This document shows positions 27,301 to 33,479 of a stretch of DNA of 64,000 nucleotides, one piece after another (positions within the stretch are counted from its first letter, which is position 1; each line of letters begins with the position of its first letter). Source of the DNA: Chrysogorgia sp. JL179-B06 (lineage: Eukaryota > Cnidaria > Anthozoa > Scleralcyonacea > Chrysogorgiidae); assembly GCA_035772405.1 (NCBI GenBank), contig JAYKKM010000005.1, positions 4,014,501 to 4,078,500 on the forward strand, read 5' to 3'. The notes under the pieces were generated by a model. That model had not been told where the DNA came from, searched no databases, and was given only the letters and a program-made list of their open reading frames with translations. The position numbers and the translations under genes are program-made.

Positions 27301-28428
27301 ATTATTGGATTCGGCTCATGATATCAAGAGTTATCCAGACCTCTGTTAATGTTAACCGTCTCAGCCTTCGTCTTCGACAGCCAACATTGACCTAGGTCTG
27401 GATAATTCTTGATATCATGCTCAGCCTCATCCAATAATTGTTTATTGTTATACAATACTCATAATGTACAATCTCGATTGTAATTGGCTAAAAAATCTAC
27501 AGACAATTCTTGATGTCTTGCCACCTACAAAATATAAAAAATTGTCTGTTCCTAAACTCCCTAAAGGCTTCTACATTTATAATTGTATAATAATACAATT
27601 ATTGGATTCGGCTTTCACATGATATCAAGAATTATCCAGACCTCTGTCAATGTTATACGCCTCAGCCTTCGGCAGATAACATTGATCTCGGTTTGGATAA
27701 TTGTTGATATTATGCTCAGCTTCATCCAATAATTGTTTATTATCTGGTATACACGAGAACGAACCAGATACAAGCCGCGAGAGTAATAACTACGTTACTA
27801 TACTAAAGATCACAAAACTACAAACTACAGTATGCCTACGCAGCACACACTAATTTATATACCCAAAACTATAGTTTTTATTCTGCCTAAACACTGGAGT
27901 CGGGGTTGTTCAAAGCGGCCTGGATAACTCGCCATCTGGTGGATAACTCGTTATCCGGTGGATAGGACTTATTCACTGGATACGTTATCCAGGCTATGAA
28001 CAACCGACTCCAGATCATCAAATTCAAAGTTATTTCTGATGTCTATTTGGCAGTAGGCTACATATCAATACTGGGATAGGACCACAACTGGAGCTAGTCT
28101 CTGATGTGTGCTAGCCTCGTTTGATACAACGGAAGCATTTTAAATAAACAAATAAGAAACCGAAAGACAATCGTTATTAAATTCTTGTATCAGATTGGAT
28201 AAAACAGTCGAAAACGAACCAATCAAATTTCTTGCAAGAAGTTAGTATTTATCGTAAAAAAAACTAATACAAATTATAGAATAATTTCTAATAGACTTGC
28301 TCACATTGTTTTAGGAACTGAAAATCCTGTGTTTCCAATATATCCATTTGCATTGAGAGCTGAGTTGACCCTGTTTCGTAGTATGCAGTACCAAGTTTTC
28401 CACTACACCAAATTGCACTCATGACAAC
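888..28428 (-). CDS. MSH5: MSH5, meiotic MutS homologue (21 exons resolved, partial at both ends)
   Basis: MSH5 pairs with MSH4 as a nuclear clamp that stabilises meiotic recombination intermediates. Exons read on the minus strand, each with GT/AG borders and compatible phase: 28305-28428, 25149-25229, 24278-24346, 24056-24180, 23199-23308, 19533-19568, 19340-19422, 18022-18067, 17099-17237, 15914-15976, 15535-15603, 15356-15412, 14557-14629, 12320-12429, 10768-10813, 9961-10002, 9786-9882, 6269-6358, 5518-5644, 2450-2599, 888-962. They give about 604 residues that follow the family from the N-terminal [15 protein letters not shown] stretch to Walker B. The joined phases agree everywhere except one gap between 12320 and 10813, where an exon of roughly 25-30 residues was not found. 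The initiating exon upstream of 28428 and the C-terminus after GKGTAT are also not seen; the latter probably lies left of the window. No frameshift or stop appears in the resolved exons, so the gene looks intact. Exon boundaries come from my own reading and need transcript support. Confidence 0.95.
1060..1200. mobile_element. MITE fragment, GTTATTCAAAG family
   Basis: The stretch from the GGGCCCAGTTATTCAAAG end through GCTAATCC..GGTTAAAATTTAATTG matches 18955-19085 (GGGTTGTTCAAAAG..GCTAATCCTGGATTAAAATTTAATTG) over more than 100 bp, so it is a dispersed repeat. Confidence 0.6.
1468..1615. repeat. Foldback repeat
   Basis: ATGTTATTTACCG at the left end is the inverse of CGGTAAATAACAT at the right end. 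The interior is pyrimidine-rich with CCTCGG motifs. It resembles the foldback at 3045-3190 in layout. Confidence 0.6.
1740..1845 (-). mobile_element. tRNA-derived SINE head
   Basis: On the minus strand a box-A-like GGTAGCTCAATCAGGTTAGA is followed about 45 bp later by box B GGTTCGATTCC. The region resembles a tRNA but lacks a proper acceptor stem, so it is called a SINE rather than a tRNA gene. Confidence 0.6.
1890..1985 (+). mobile_element. tRNA-derived SINE head, inverted partner of 1740-1845
   Basis: The plus strand carries GTCAATGGTTAGAGCG (box A-like) and GGGTTCGATTCCCG (box B), then a GGGATCAGAAA tail. It is the same family as the preceding minus-strand head, so the two form an inverted pair around about 50 bp. 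Confidence 0.6.
2077..2396. mobile_element. piggyBac-like MITE with TTAA target duplication
   Basis: TTAA at 2073-2076 and 2397-2400 flank a 320-bp element. Its ends read AGGTGCCGTCCAGTCCGTTC and, inverted, AGGTGCAGTCCAGTCCGTTC. TTAA duplication is the hallmark of piggyBac transposition. A second copy lies at 50264-50584 in the opposite orientation. It ends 53 bp from the MSH5 exon at 2450-2599. Confidence 0.85.
2692..2757. repeat. GC-rich perfect-type hairpin
   Basis: GTCCGGAAAAAAGCGTATTG is followed after a short loop by its near-exact inverse CAATACGCCTTTTTCCGGAC. The arms are about 26 bp. Confidence 0.75.
2761..3035 (+). CDS. Possible first exon of an unrecognised gene with an E2F-like site
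   Basis: TTTGGCGGGAAAA at 2761-2773 fits the E2F consensus. About 70 bp downstream, ATG at 2844 opens a 63-codon frame rich in Ser, Thr, Glu and Lys. A strong donor, CAGAG|GTAAGG, lies near 2958, so the real product could be spliced after about 38 codons. I recognise no domain. It sits inside an MSH5 intron on the opposite strand and may be chance. Confidence 0.25.
3045..3190. repeat. Foldback repeat
   Basis: ACGGTAAAGTATTTGCCT is repeated inverted as AGGCAAATACTTTACCGT about 60 bp later. Outer ends TTATTAACCTCG and CGGTTAATAA also pair. Confidence 0.75.
4316..4680. repeat. Interleaved direct repeats
   Basis: CCAGTTCCATAATGAAAT, CAGTTAACAGATGATTTAAA and ACTTGAACTGGTCAC recur two to four times in direct orientation, giving a scrambled local duplication inside an MSH5 intron. 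Confidence 0.7.
4777..4922. repeat. Foldback repeat
   Basis: TAGAACACAAACTACGGCTC at the left is the inverse of GAGCCGTAGTTTGTGTTCTA at the right. Pairing continues inward through TTCATAG and GTGACCACGGTGGTCAC at the centre. Confidence 0.8.
5232..5332. repeat. Foldback repeat
   Basis: AACCTTGATAAAACATTACT is the inverse of AGTAATGTTTCATCAAGGTT, with an AT-rich loop. It lies about 190 bp from the Walker A exon. Confidence 0.75.
6550..6660 (-). mobile_element. 3' tail of a CR1/L2-type LINE
   Basis: An (ATA)n run and GACGTATTAGGAGCATTATA are the inverse of the 3' end of the LINE fragment at 16260-16820, so this is a severely 5'-truncated copy on the minus strand. Confidence 0.65.
6667..6916. 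mobile_element. MITE, 26-bp terminal inverted repeats
   Basis: AATTGACGGTACCGAAAAAG at the left and its inverse at the right bound a 250-bp element with no coding capacity. Confidence 0.85.
7120..7960 (-). mobile_element. CR1/jockey-like LINE reverse transcriptase C-terminus (degenerate)
   Basis: Minus-strand frames give, in order, [35 protein letters not shown] and [18 protein letters not shown]. These blocks are typical of the region after the LINE reverse transcriptase core. Several frameshifts and stops separate them. The stretch down to about 7000 is probably its 3' UTR. Confidence 0.75.
8210..8510 (+). mobile_element. LINE reverse transcriptase fragment (FADD box)
   Basis: The plus strand reads [16 protein letters not shown], carrying the catalytic FADD box, then [10 protein letters not shown]. 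Later fragments in shifted frames resemble the KYLGI block. It is an L2/CR1-type remnant on the strand opposite to 7120-7960. Confidence 0.7.
8575..8765. mobile_element. Foldback MITE (GTTATAGAAACCC family), copy 1
   Basis: AATACGTTTGCC..TAACGTTATCGAAACCC at the left pairs with GGGTTTCGATCACGTTATAG at the right, with CACGAG/CTCGTG and TAATAAAAACAC arms inside. A second copy is at 17560-17750. Confidence 0.8.
8990..9240. mobile_element. MITE with inverted ACGTCAG ends
   Basis: ACGTCAGACAAAATTATGTT..GGGATCAC at the left is mirrored by GTGATCCCAAAAACATTTCT..ACGTCAG at the right. The interior has no supportable gene. Confidence 0.65.
9375..9540. mobile_element. MITE
   Basis: CGAAGCTGGCCGTATAGCAA..TGGTCA on the left pairs with TGACCAGTTGTTATATGGCC..TTCG on the right. 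The arms are about 27 bp. Confidence 0.7.
9786..19568 (-). CDS. MSH5: MSH5 core/lever exons
   Basis: Twelve short exons (36-139 nt) encode the lever and clamp region. Readable blocks are [89 protein letters not shown] and ELDILLGD. The 46-nt exon at 18022-18067 ([14 protein letters not shown]) was found only by requiring phase 2 on each side. It fits exactly between GLSLF(G) and (R)VWFLRP. The acceptor of exon 19340-19422 was placed at 19423 and not at the nearer AG, because only that choice keeps the frame and gives SALQIF. Confidence 0.9.
10069..10258. mobile_element. MITE, about 55-bp inverted arms, beside an MSH5 exon
   Basis: CCGGACACAGAATTTTAGCA-type ends and AACTGCCTCGTTCTTTAAAA pair across the element. 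The centre holds a short direct repeat, CTAGATAAAATAAAC. It starts 66 bp upstream (in MSH5 sense) of the 42-nt exon 9961-10002. Confidence 0.85.
11546..11771. mobile_element. MITE with 44-bp near-perfect inverted ends and a tRNA-like core
   Basis: TAGGTAATATTTGGCATTTC..ATGTTGAAA at the left is the inverse of the right end at 11728-11771. On the minus strand the interior contains GGGTTCAATTCCC (box B) and GCCAGTGCAGTGC-like tRNA sequence, as in a tRNA-derived SINE. An (AT)n run abuts the left end. Confidence 0.85.
11868..12010. repeat. Foldback repeat
   Basis: ATCATACACTCG..TCTGATTTCAAAACACC on the left pairs with GGTGTTTTGAAATCAGAT..CGCGTGTATGAT on the right. Confidence 0.8.
12669..13560. 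repeat. Pair of inverted GC-rich repeats
   Basis: 12669-12780 and, inverted, about 13455-13548 share GGCGGAGGAGCGGCTAGGCG and GCGCGGAGGGG..GCTGGGAAGGCGG. The first copy is itself bounded by CAGGCGTCTCAAT and its inverse. These blocks are strikingly G+C-rich within AT-rich DNA. No coding role is supported. Confidence 0.7.
13867..13985. repeat. Perfect 36-bp-arm hairpin
   Basis: GTTAAAGTTGACGGAAGTGA..GGGCATC is followed after about 25 bp by its exact inverse. The flanking 13985-14080 matches 44285-44390 (AGATGAAATTT..GACAAGAT..TTACAAATATGT), so it belongs to a larger dispersed element. Confidence 0.85.
14655..14925 (+). mobile_element. tRNA-derived SINE, family with CGTAGG tail
   Basis: Box A TGTGGTCTAGTGGTTA and box B GGTTCAAATCC lie 33 bp apart. 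The tail includes GGATAACGACCTAAAATCGT, ACCCCTATAATTGGGCTT and GTGATAAATCTAATAAACTA. Tails of the same family occur at 18350-18460 and 47878-47945. It starts only about 25 bp from the MSH5 exon 14557-14629. Confidence 0.85.
15070..15245. mobile_element. MITE, GGTTGTTCAAAGC family, copy 1
   Basis: GAGTTGGTTATTCAAAGCCT at the left mirrors GCTTTGAACAACCGACCCC at the right. The inner arms contain TATCCACTGAATGG and TATCCACCGGATAAG. Copy 2 is at 27900-28015. Confidence 0.8.
15713..15890. repeat. GGATG-type minisatellite
   Basis: Irregular repeats of GGATGGATGG and GGTGGTTGG occupy this stretch. Open frames on both strands are repeat artefacts. Confidence 0.85.
16260..16820 (+). mobile_element. 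CR1/L2-type LINE, 5'-truncated 3' end
   Basis: An open frame at 16337-16648 reads [19 protein letters not shown], then [21 protein letters not shown] and [13 protein letters not shown]. This is the classic end of CR1/L2 reverse transcriptase ORFs. The 3' UTR ends with GCTCCTAATACGTC followed by an (ATT)n tail at 16794-16820. The frame has no stop, so the insertion is fairly young. Confidence 0.85.
17560..17750. mobile_element. Foldback MITE (GTTATAGAAACCC family), copy 2
   Basis: CATAACGTGATCGAAACCCT..AAGTAATAAA pairs with TTTTTATTACGTCACTCGGG..ATAGAAACCC. It is homologous to 8575-8765 across its length. Confidence 0.8.
18117..18692. mobile_element. DNA element with long inverted ends, SINE inside
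   Basis: The arms (about 18117-18270 and 18540-18692) pair through TTAAAGTGTTTATGCAGTGA, AAGATTGACGTTTACAACTC and TTCCATATCTCAC. Small frames at both ends terminate in the same residues because the arms are inverse copies. A SINE tail lies between the arms. The left end begins 50 bp from MSH5 exon 18022-18067. Confidence 0.85.
18350..18460 (+). mobile_element. SINE tail nested in the 18117-18692 element
   Basis: GGATAACGACCTTAAATCGT, ACCCCTACAATTGGGCTTCT and GTGATAAATTTAATAAACTA match the tail of the SINE at 14655-14925. Confidence 0.85.
18955..19085. mobile_element. MITE fragment, GGGTTGTTCAAAAG family
   Basis: It shares more than 100 bp with 1060-1200. A further short relative (GGGCCAGTTGTTCAAAAGGC) is at 18873-18930. 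Confidence 0.6.
20020..20288. mobile_element. MITE with ATAC/TTAG-rich interior
   Basis: GTGATCGCTAGAAAGTATAC..AATAAGGTTTCCGCAGAAAG is exactly inverted at the right end. The interior is made of GGTTAGTA and AACCCT-type repeats. A degenerate relative lies at 52795-53010. Confidence 0.85.
20405..20473. repeat. (CACTG)n microsatellite
   Basis: About 13 tandem copies of CACTG directly precede the RLE LINE fragment at 20490. Confidence 0.95.
20490..21960 (+). mobile_element. R2/NeSL-like LINE remnant with RLE endonuclease
   Basis: Several plus-strand frames joined by frameshifts give [33 protein letters not shown], a zinc-knuckle-like [18 protein letters not shown], and [18 protein letters not shown]. 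The last is the PD-D signature of a restriction-like endonuclease. [19 protein letters not shown] follows before 21960. Frame breaks near 20880, 21040, 21370, 21480 and 21650 show it is inactive. The 5' half of the reverse transcriptase is missing. Confidence 0.8.
22185..22345. mobile_element. Foldback MITE, CAATTATTGGA family, copy 1
   Basis: AACAATTATTGAACTCGGCT pairs with CAACCTCGTCCAATAATTG. The centre has GCCTCTGCCTTCGGCATCGG. Copies 2 and 3 are at 27296-27450 and 27595-27745. Confidence 0.75.
22524..22580. repeat. (TTGCA)n microsatellite
   Basis: At least nine tandem TTGCA units flanked by TTGTA variants. Confidence 0.95.
23199..28428 (-). CDS. MSH5: MSH5 N-terminal (mismatch-binding-like) exons
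   Basis: Five consecutive exons encode the N-terminal MutS domain I/II region. Recognisable stretches in order are [45 protein letters not shown] and [10 protein letters not shown]. Each matches the corresponding conserved block of animal MSH5. Exon joins fall at phases 1, 1, 1, 0 and 2 and rejoin without gaps. The serine of VDFS is split over the 24278/24180 junction. The 5.2 kb of intron here holds a hAT element, a 78-bp tandem array and a LINE tail. Confidence 0.93.
23535..24005 (+). mobile_element. RTE/jockey-like LINE C-terminal remnant
   Basis: [20 protein letters not shown] is followed, after one frame break, by [34 protein letters not shown] and [20 protein letters not shown]. The order (GHV-RM block, RYKD block, WE-DR-W block, degenerate zinc finger) is that of many invertebrate LINE ORF2 tails. 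The 3' end meets a (TA)n run at 24010-24045, 11 bp from an MSH5 exon. Confidence 0.8.
24499..25045. repeat. 78-bp tandem repeat, seven copies
   Basis: Units begin CCTACGGAACGATTAGGATA and end TAGATAGCTAGATCATAT. Seven nearly identical copies fill the array; the last differs by one base (AGTGTAC for AGTATAC). It lies inside the MSH5 intron between exons 24278-24346 and 25149-25229. Confidence 0.97.
25729..27069 (-). mobile_element. hAT transposon, 1341 bp, internally deleted
   Basis: CAGGGCTCGAAATAACG at the left end is exactly inverted at the right end. Subterminal copies of GCCGATCA/TGATCGGC cluster at both ends. CTCAGA borders both sides, but a clean 8-bp duplication is not seen. The inside codes for a hAT C-terminal region only, so the element is non-autonomous. 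Confidence 0.85.
26004..26801 (-). pseudogene. hAT transposase C-terminal region (265 aa)
   Basis: The frame contains [20 protein letters not shown] and [20 protein letters not shown], the hAT dimerisation domain that closes hAT transposases. It lacks the zinc finger and most of the RNase H-like catalytic domain upstream, since the family normally exceeds 500 residues. The frame is open and ends RLPIRLLT. It could have a residual or domesticated role, but it lies within clear terminal repeats and is best read as a truncated transposase. Confidence 0.8.
27296..27450. mobile_element. Foldback MITE, CAATTATTGGA family, copy 2
   Basis: ACAATTATTGGATTCGGCTC..GATATCAAGAGTTATCCAGAC pairs with TCTGGATAATTCTTGATATC..CATCCAATAATTGT. 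Confidence 0.85.
27595..27745. mobile_element. Foldback MITE, CAATTATTGGA family, copy 3
   Basis: Nearly the same as copy 2, including CTCAGCCTTCGGCAGATAAC at the centre. It lies 145 bp away in the same orientation, so the two may be a local duplication. Confidence 0.85.
27900..28015. mobile_element. MITE, GGTTGTTCAAAGC family, copy 2
   Basis: AGTCGGGGTTGTTCAAAGC on the left pairs with GCTATGAACAACCGACT on the right. The inner arms are CTGGATAAC/GTTATCCAG. Confidence 0.8.
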
Positions 28429-29278
28429 CTTAGAAAGAATAACAAAATATTTATTGAATGTTTGCATGTAGTATAGTGCTTCTCAAACAACCTTGTTGAC
28501 AACATTGTTACGGGGTGTAGCACAACATTGTTCACGGGGTGCATCACAACATTGTTCACAGTTGGAAGCACAACATTGTTCATAAGTTGGCAGCACATTG
28601 TTCACGGGGTGCAGCACAACAGTTGCTCACAGTTGGCAGCACAACATTGTTCACGGGGTGCAGCACAACGTTGTTCACGGGGTGCAGCACAACGTTGTTC
28701 ACAGTTGGCAGCACAACATTGTTCACAGTTGGCAGCACAACATTGTTCACAGTAAGCAGCACAACATTGTTCACAGTAAGCAGCACAACATTGTTCACAG
28801 TTGGAAGCACAACATTGTTCACAGTTGGCGGCACAACATTGTTCACGGGGTGCAGCACAACGTTGTTCACGGGGTGCAGCACAACGTTGTTCACAGTTGG
28901 CATCACAACATTGTTCACGGGGGGCATCACAACATTGTTCACGGGGTGCATCACAACATTGTTCACAGTTGGAAGCACAACATTGTTCACGGGGTGCATC
29001 ACAACATTCTTCACAGTTGGCAGCACAACATTATTCACAGGGTGCAGCACAACATTGTTCACAGTTGGCAGCACAACATTGTTCACAGTTGACAACACAA
29101 CATGGTTCACAGCAAGCAGCACAAGATTGTTCACAGTTGACAGCACAACGTTGTTCACAGTTGGCAGCACATTGTTCACAGTTGGCATCACAACATTGTT
29201 CACGGGGTGCATCACAACATTATTCACAGTTGGCAGCACAACATTGTTCACAGTTGGCGAGTACAACATTGTTCACAG

Positions 29279-30475
29279 GCCAGGTCGATACAGTCTATCT
29301 CGACATGTCGAAAGCATTCGACAAAGTGAGTCATCCTAAACTGCTTAGACGACTGCGTTTTTATGAGTTTGGTGGGAGGCTGTTGGATTGGTTTGAGTCG
29401 TACCTATGCAACCTACAGAAAGTAACAGCTCTTGGCGCAACGTCTCAGGCACTGCCAGTTACATCAGGTGTGCCACAAGGTTCAATTTTAGGACCTGTGC
29501 TGTTCCTATTGTACGTCAACTCTCTTCCCGATGCTGTGCATTCAAGTGAAGTAGCCGCCTTTGCGGATGATATAAAGATTTACAACACCATAAAGTTGCC
29601 AAGAGATGCACAATTGCTGCAGGAAGACCTGCACAACCTCGCCTCTTGGTCAACCTCCATAGACTTGATCTTTAATAAGGATAAATGCAAGGCGCAGCGG
29701 ATCACGCGAAAATCTAAGCCAGTTGTTGCTGACTATCATCCTTGACATTACCACTGTAGAAAAAGACCTTGGGGTCTTCATCTCAAATAACTTGTCATGG
29801 GTGAAACAGGTCTCAGAGCAAAGCTCGAAATCAAACAGGATGCTGGAATACGTGCGACGTAACACAAGATTCATCATGAGTACATCAGTGAGATCTATCT
29901 TGCGTTAGTCAGATCTCATCTTGGCTACGCATCACAAGTGTGGGCGCCTCAATCAAAGGAACTGATCCGAAAGTTGGAAAGAGTCCAGCGACGATCTACA
30001 AAATATATACTGAATCTACCTTTTCGCTGCCAGGAATCGTATAAAGCTAGATTGATTAAACTGAATCTCCTCCCTATAACCTATTGGCATGAATATATGG
30101 ATCTTGTCTTTCTCTTTAAAGCCATTACGGGCATAATAAATGTTAATTTTGACGTACTCCCAACTATCCGGTCAACGAGGGCAACTAGAAACAATAACCC
30201 TAACGTTATTCAGTTTCTGACGCGAAAATGTAAAACTGTAACGTTTCAAAGATCCTTTTTTAATAGAACGATTCGAATCTGGAATGCCCTGGTCAATGAT
30301 CTTCAGTTCTCATTTTCTTGCGAACTTGTTTTTTTTAAATCGATTTTGATTAGATACTACAATAATGCACTTGTATCTAATTATGACCCTGAAGACCCTC
30401 GCTCATGGAAAACAATCTGTCCTTCGTGTAATGTTGCTCGTAACGTGTCAAGATCATTAACTTGCTGTTACTAAT
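29279..30475 (+). mobile_element. CR1/jockey-like LINE, 5'-truncated, inside the minisatellite
   Basis: The frame starts abruptly inside the reverse transcriptase: VYLDMSKAFDKVSH, then VPQGSILGPVLFLLYVN, AAFADDIKIY (catalytic FADD), DLGVFISNNLSW, KLERVQRRSTKYIL and LNLLPITYWHEYMDLVFLFK. It ends at a TAA at 30472-30474. Two frame breaks, near 29740 and 29905, split it. The minisatellite resumes right after the stop, so the insertion has almost no 3' UTR. Confidence 0.92.
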
Positions 30476-30696
30476 TACACAACATTGTTCACAGTTGGCA
30501 GCACAACATTGTTCACAGTTGGCAGCACAACATTGGTCACAGTTGGCAACACAACATTGTTCACAGTAAGCAGCACAACATTGTTCACAGTTGTCAGCAC
30601 AACATTGTTCATAGTTGGCAAATGGCAGCACAACATTGTGCACAGTTGACAGCACAATATTGTTCACGGGATGCAGCACAACATTGTTCACAGTTG

Positions 30697-31609
30697 CAAG
30701 GCTCGAAATAACTCTTGAAAATCTACCGGTCAACTTGACCGGATTTTCAAAAATGTGCCGGTCACGGAGGATTTTTTACCGGTCAATGCGGTCATATTTG
30801 TCGTTTCCCTTTATTGCCTATCAACGCTTCAATGCGAGTGCAACGTACACTTAACACTTGCATGACCAGTTCAAGTTAGTTTATATTTATTAACAAGTAA
30901 CAAAATGTCCATTTTTAAGAAATTATGCTATATTTGCCTATTTCCACATAACTAAGATACAATCATACAAGACATGTAAATATCTAAGTGATAACATTTT
31001 ATAATTCCATTATCCTATAGCTAAAAAGTAACTGATTAAAACTTAAAAGTGTTTAGTGTTTCGCATCACTATCAGTAAAGCATTCATTAAAAACTCAAGT
31101 TAAAAGTTGATCTCTTAGCTCGGAGAATCGGAGTCAGACTCTGAAAGCGATTCGTTTTCGCTGTTGGTAGGTCTCTTTGCTCGTTGCTTGTAGGTGCGCG
31201 ACGCTTTTTGATTTGGCCGACGCATTTTATCTTCACGCCAAGATTGAAGAGCTGGCAAAGCGTTGAATTCTTCGACATGTGGTCCTTCCTCTCCAATGCG
31301 CAGCAGATTCTCCAGGCCCTCCTGACCGAGCGAAGTGCGTGATGTGTCTTTGACACGTTTCATACGCGAGAACAGCCTTTCCAATTTGGAAGTCGATATA
31401 TTATAATATTACTATATTTTCTAGCGTTCAAAAAGCGCCTCACTTTCGGCGTAACTTTGCGTAACGTGAGATCGAGCGTTTCCGTTGTTTTATTGTTTAC
31501 AACCAAAAATCTACCGGTCATATTTGACCGGTAAAAGACGAAATTTGCCGGTCAAACACGGTAATTTTACCGGTCAATGACCGGTGACCGGCACTTATTT
31601 CGAGCCTTG
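30697..31609 (-). mobile_element. hAT transposon, 913 bp, with perfect 8-bp target duplication
   Basis: CAAGGCTCGAAATAA ends are exact inverses. CACAGTTG at 30689-30696 and 31610-31617 is the 8-bp target duplication expected of hAT elements. The subterminal motif ACCGGTCA/TGACCGG recurs many times at both ends. It is a shorter, internally deleted relative of the element at 25729-27069. Confidence 0.95.
31090..31400 (-). pseudogene. hAT transposase C-terminal tail
   Basis: SKLERLFSRMKRVKDTSRTS and LENLLRIGEEGP match the hAT dimerisation region and resemble the tail of the 26004-26801 frame ([19 protein letters not shown]). A stop lies just upstream. The tail is Ser/Glu-rich and ends SDSDSPS. 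It is too short to act as a transposase. Confidence 0.8.
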
Positions 31610-33479
31610 CACAGTTGGCAACACAACATTGGTCACAGTTGGCAACACAACATTGTTCACAGTAAGCAGCACAACATTGTTCAGTTGTCAGCACAACATT
31701 GTTCATAGTTGGCAAATGGCAGCACAACATTGTGCACAGTTGACAGCACAATATTGTTCACGGGATGCAGCACAACATTGTTCACAGTTGGCAGCACAAC
31801 ATTGTTCACAGTTGGCAGCACAACATTGTTCACAGTTGGCAGTACAACATTGTTCACAGTAAGCAGCACAACATTGTTCACAGTTCGCAGCACAACATTG
31901 TTCACAGTTGACAGAACAACATTGTTCACAGTTGGCAGCACAACATTGTTCACAGTAAGCAGCACAACATTGTTCAGTTGTCAGCACAACATTGTTCATA
32001 GTTGGCAAATGGCAGCACAACATTGTGCACAGTTGACAGCACAATATTGTTCACGGGATGCAGCACAACATTGTTCACAGTTGGCAACACAACATTGTTC
32101 ACGGGGTGCAGCACAACATTGTTCACAGTTGGCAGCACAACATTGTTCACAGTAAGCAGCACAACATTGTTCATGGGGTGCATCACAACATTGTTCACAG
32201 TTGGCAGCACAACATTGTTCATGGGGTGCATCACAACATTGTTCATGGGGTGCATCACAACATTGTTCACAGTTGGCAGAACAACATTGTTCATGGGGTG
32301 CAGCACAACATTGTTCATGGGGTGCAGCACAACATTGTTCATGGGGAGCATCACAACATTGTTCATGGGGTGCAGCACAACATCCATGAACAATGTTGTG
32401 CTGCACCCCATGAACAATGTTGTGTTGCCAACTGTGTACAATGTTGTGCTGCATCCCATGAACAATGTTGTGTTGCCAACTGTGAACAATGTTGTGCTGC
32501 CAACTGTGAACAATGTTGTGCTGCCAGCTTTAAACAATGTTGTGCTGTCAACTATGAACAATGTTGCGCTGCCAACTGTGAACAATGTTGTGCTGCACCC
32601 CATGAACAATGTTGTGTTGCACCCCGTGAACAATGTTGCGCTGCACCCAATGAACAATGTTGTGATGCATCCCATGAACAATGTTGTGCTGCTTACTGTG
32701 AACAATGTTGTGCTGCCAACTGTGAACAATGTTGTGATGCACCCCATGAACAATGTTGTGCTGCTTACTGTGAACAATGTTGTGTTGCCAACTGTGAACA
32801 ATGTTGTGCTGCACCCCGTGAACAATGTTGTGCTGCCAACTGTGAACAATGTTGTGATGCACCTCATGAACAACATTGTTCAAGTTGGCAACACAACATT
32901 GTTCATGGGGTGCAGCACAACATTGTTCACAGGGTGCAGCACAACATTGTTCATGGGGTGAAGCACAACACTGTTCATAGTTGGCAGCACAACACTGTTC
33001 ACAGTTGGCAGCACATTGTTCACGGGGTGCAGCACAACATTTTTCACAGTTGGCAACACAACATTGTTAACAATGTTGTGAATCACCCCGTGAACAATGT
33101 TGTGCTTCCAACTGTGAACAATGTTGTGAATCACCCCGTGAACAATGTTGTGCTTCCAACTGTGAACAATGTTGTGCTGCCAACTGTGAACAATGTTGTG
33201 CTGCCATGCAACTGTGAACAATGTTGTTCTGCACAATGCTGTACCCCATGAACAATGTTGTGCTTCACCCCATGATGGGGTGCAGCACAACATTGTTCAC
33301 GGGGTGATTCACAACATTGTTCACGGGGTGCAGCACAACATTGTTCACCGTTGGCAGCACAATATTGTTCATGGGGTGTAGCACAACATTGTTCACCGTT
33401 GGCGGCACAACATCAGTAGGAATTGGTTCCCATTTGTAAATAGTTACGGAACTGACGTACTGTAGAATTACTTCTCACG

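Larger units (their letters stand above)
28492..33413. repeat. 24-bp minisatellite with orientation switches
   Basis: The consensus unit is ACAACATTGTTCACAGTTGGCAGC, with variants (CACGGGGTGCAGC, CACAGTAAGCAGC, CATGGGGTGCATC). It runs forward to about 32385, inverted to 32870, forward to 33067, inverted to 33273, and forward to the end. A LINE (29279-30475) and a hAT (30697-31609) interrupt it. Because 24 is divisible by three, several frames on both strands stay open for hundreds of codons. I see no start context, splice logic or domain that would make them genes. Confidence 0.97.

Noticed and set aside
28492..33413. Long repeat proteins, up to about 400 residues, in several frames
   Set aside because: All arise from a 24-bp repeat with no stop codon. 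There is no domain or gene structure, and frames change at each variant or strand switch.
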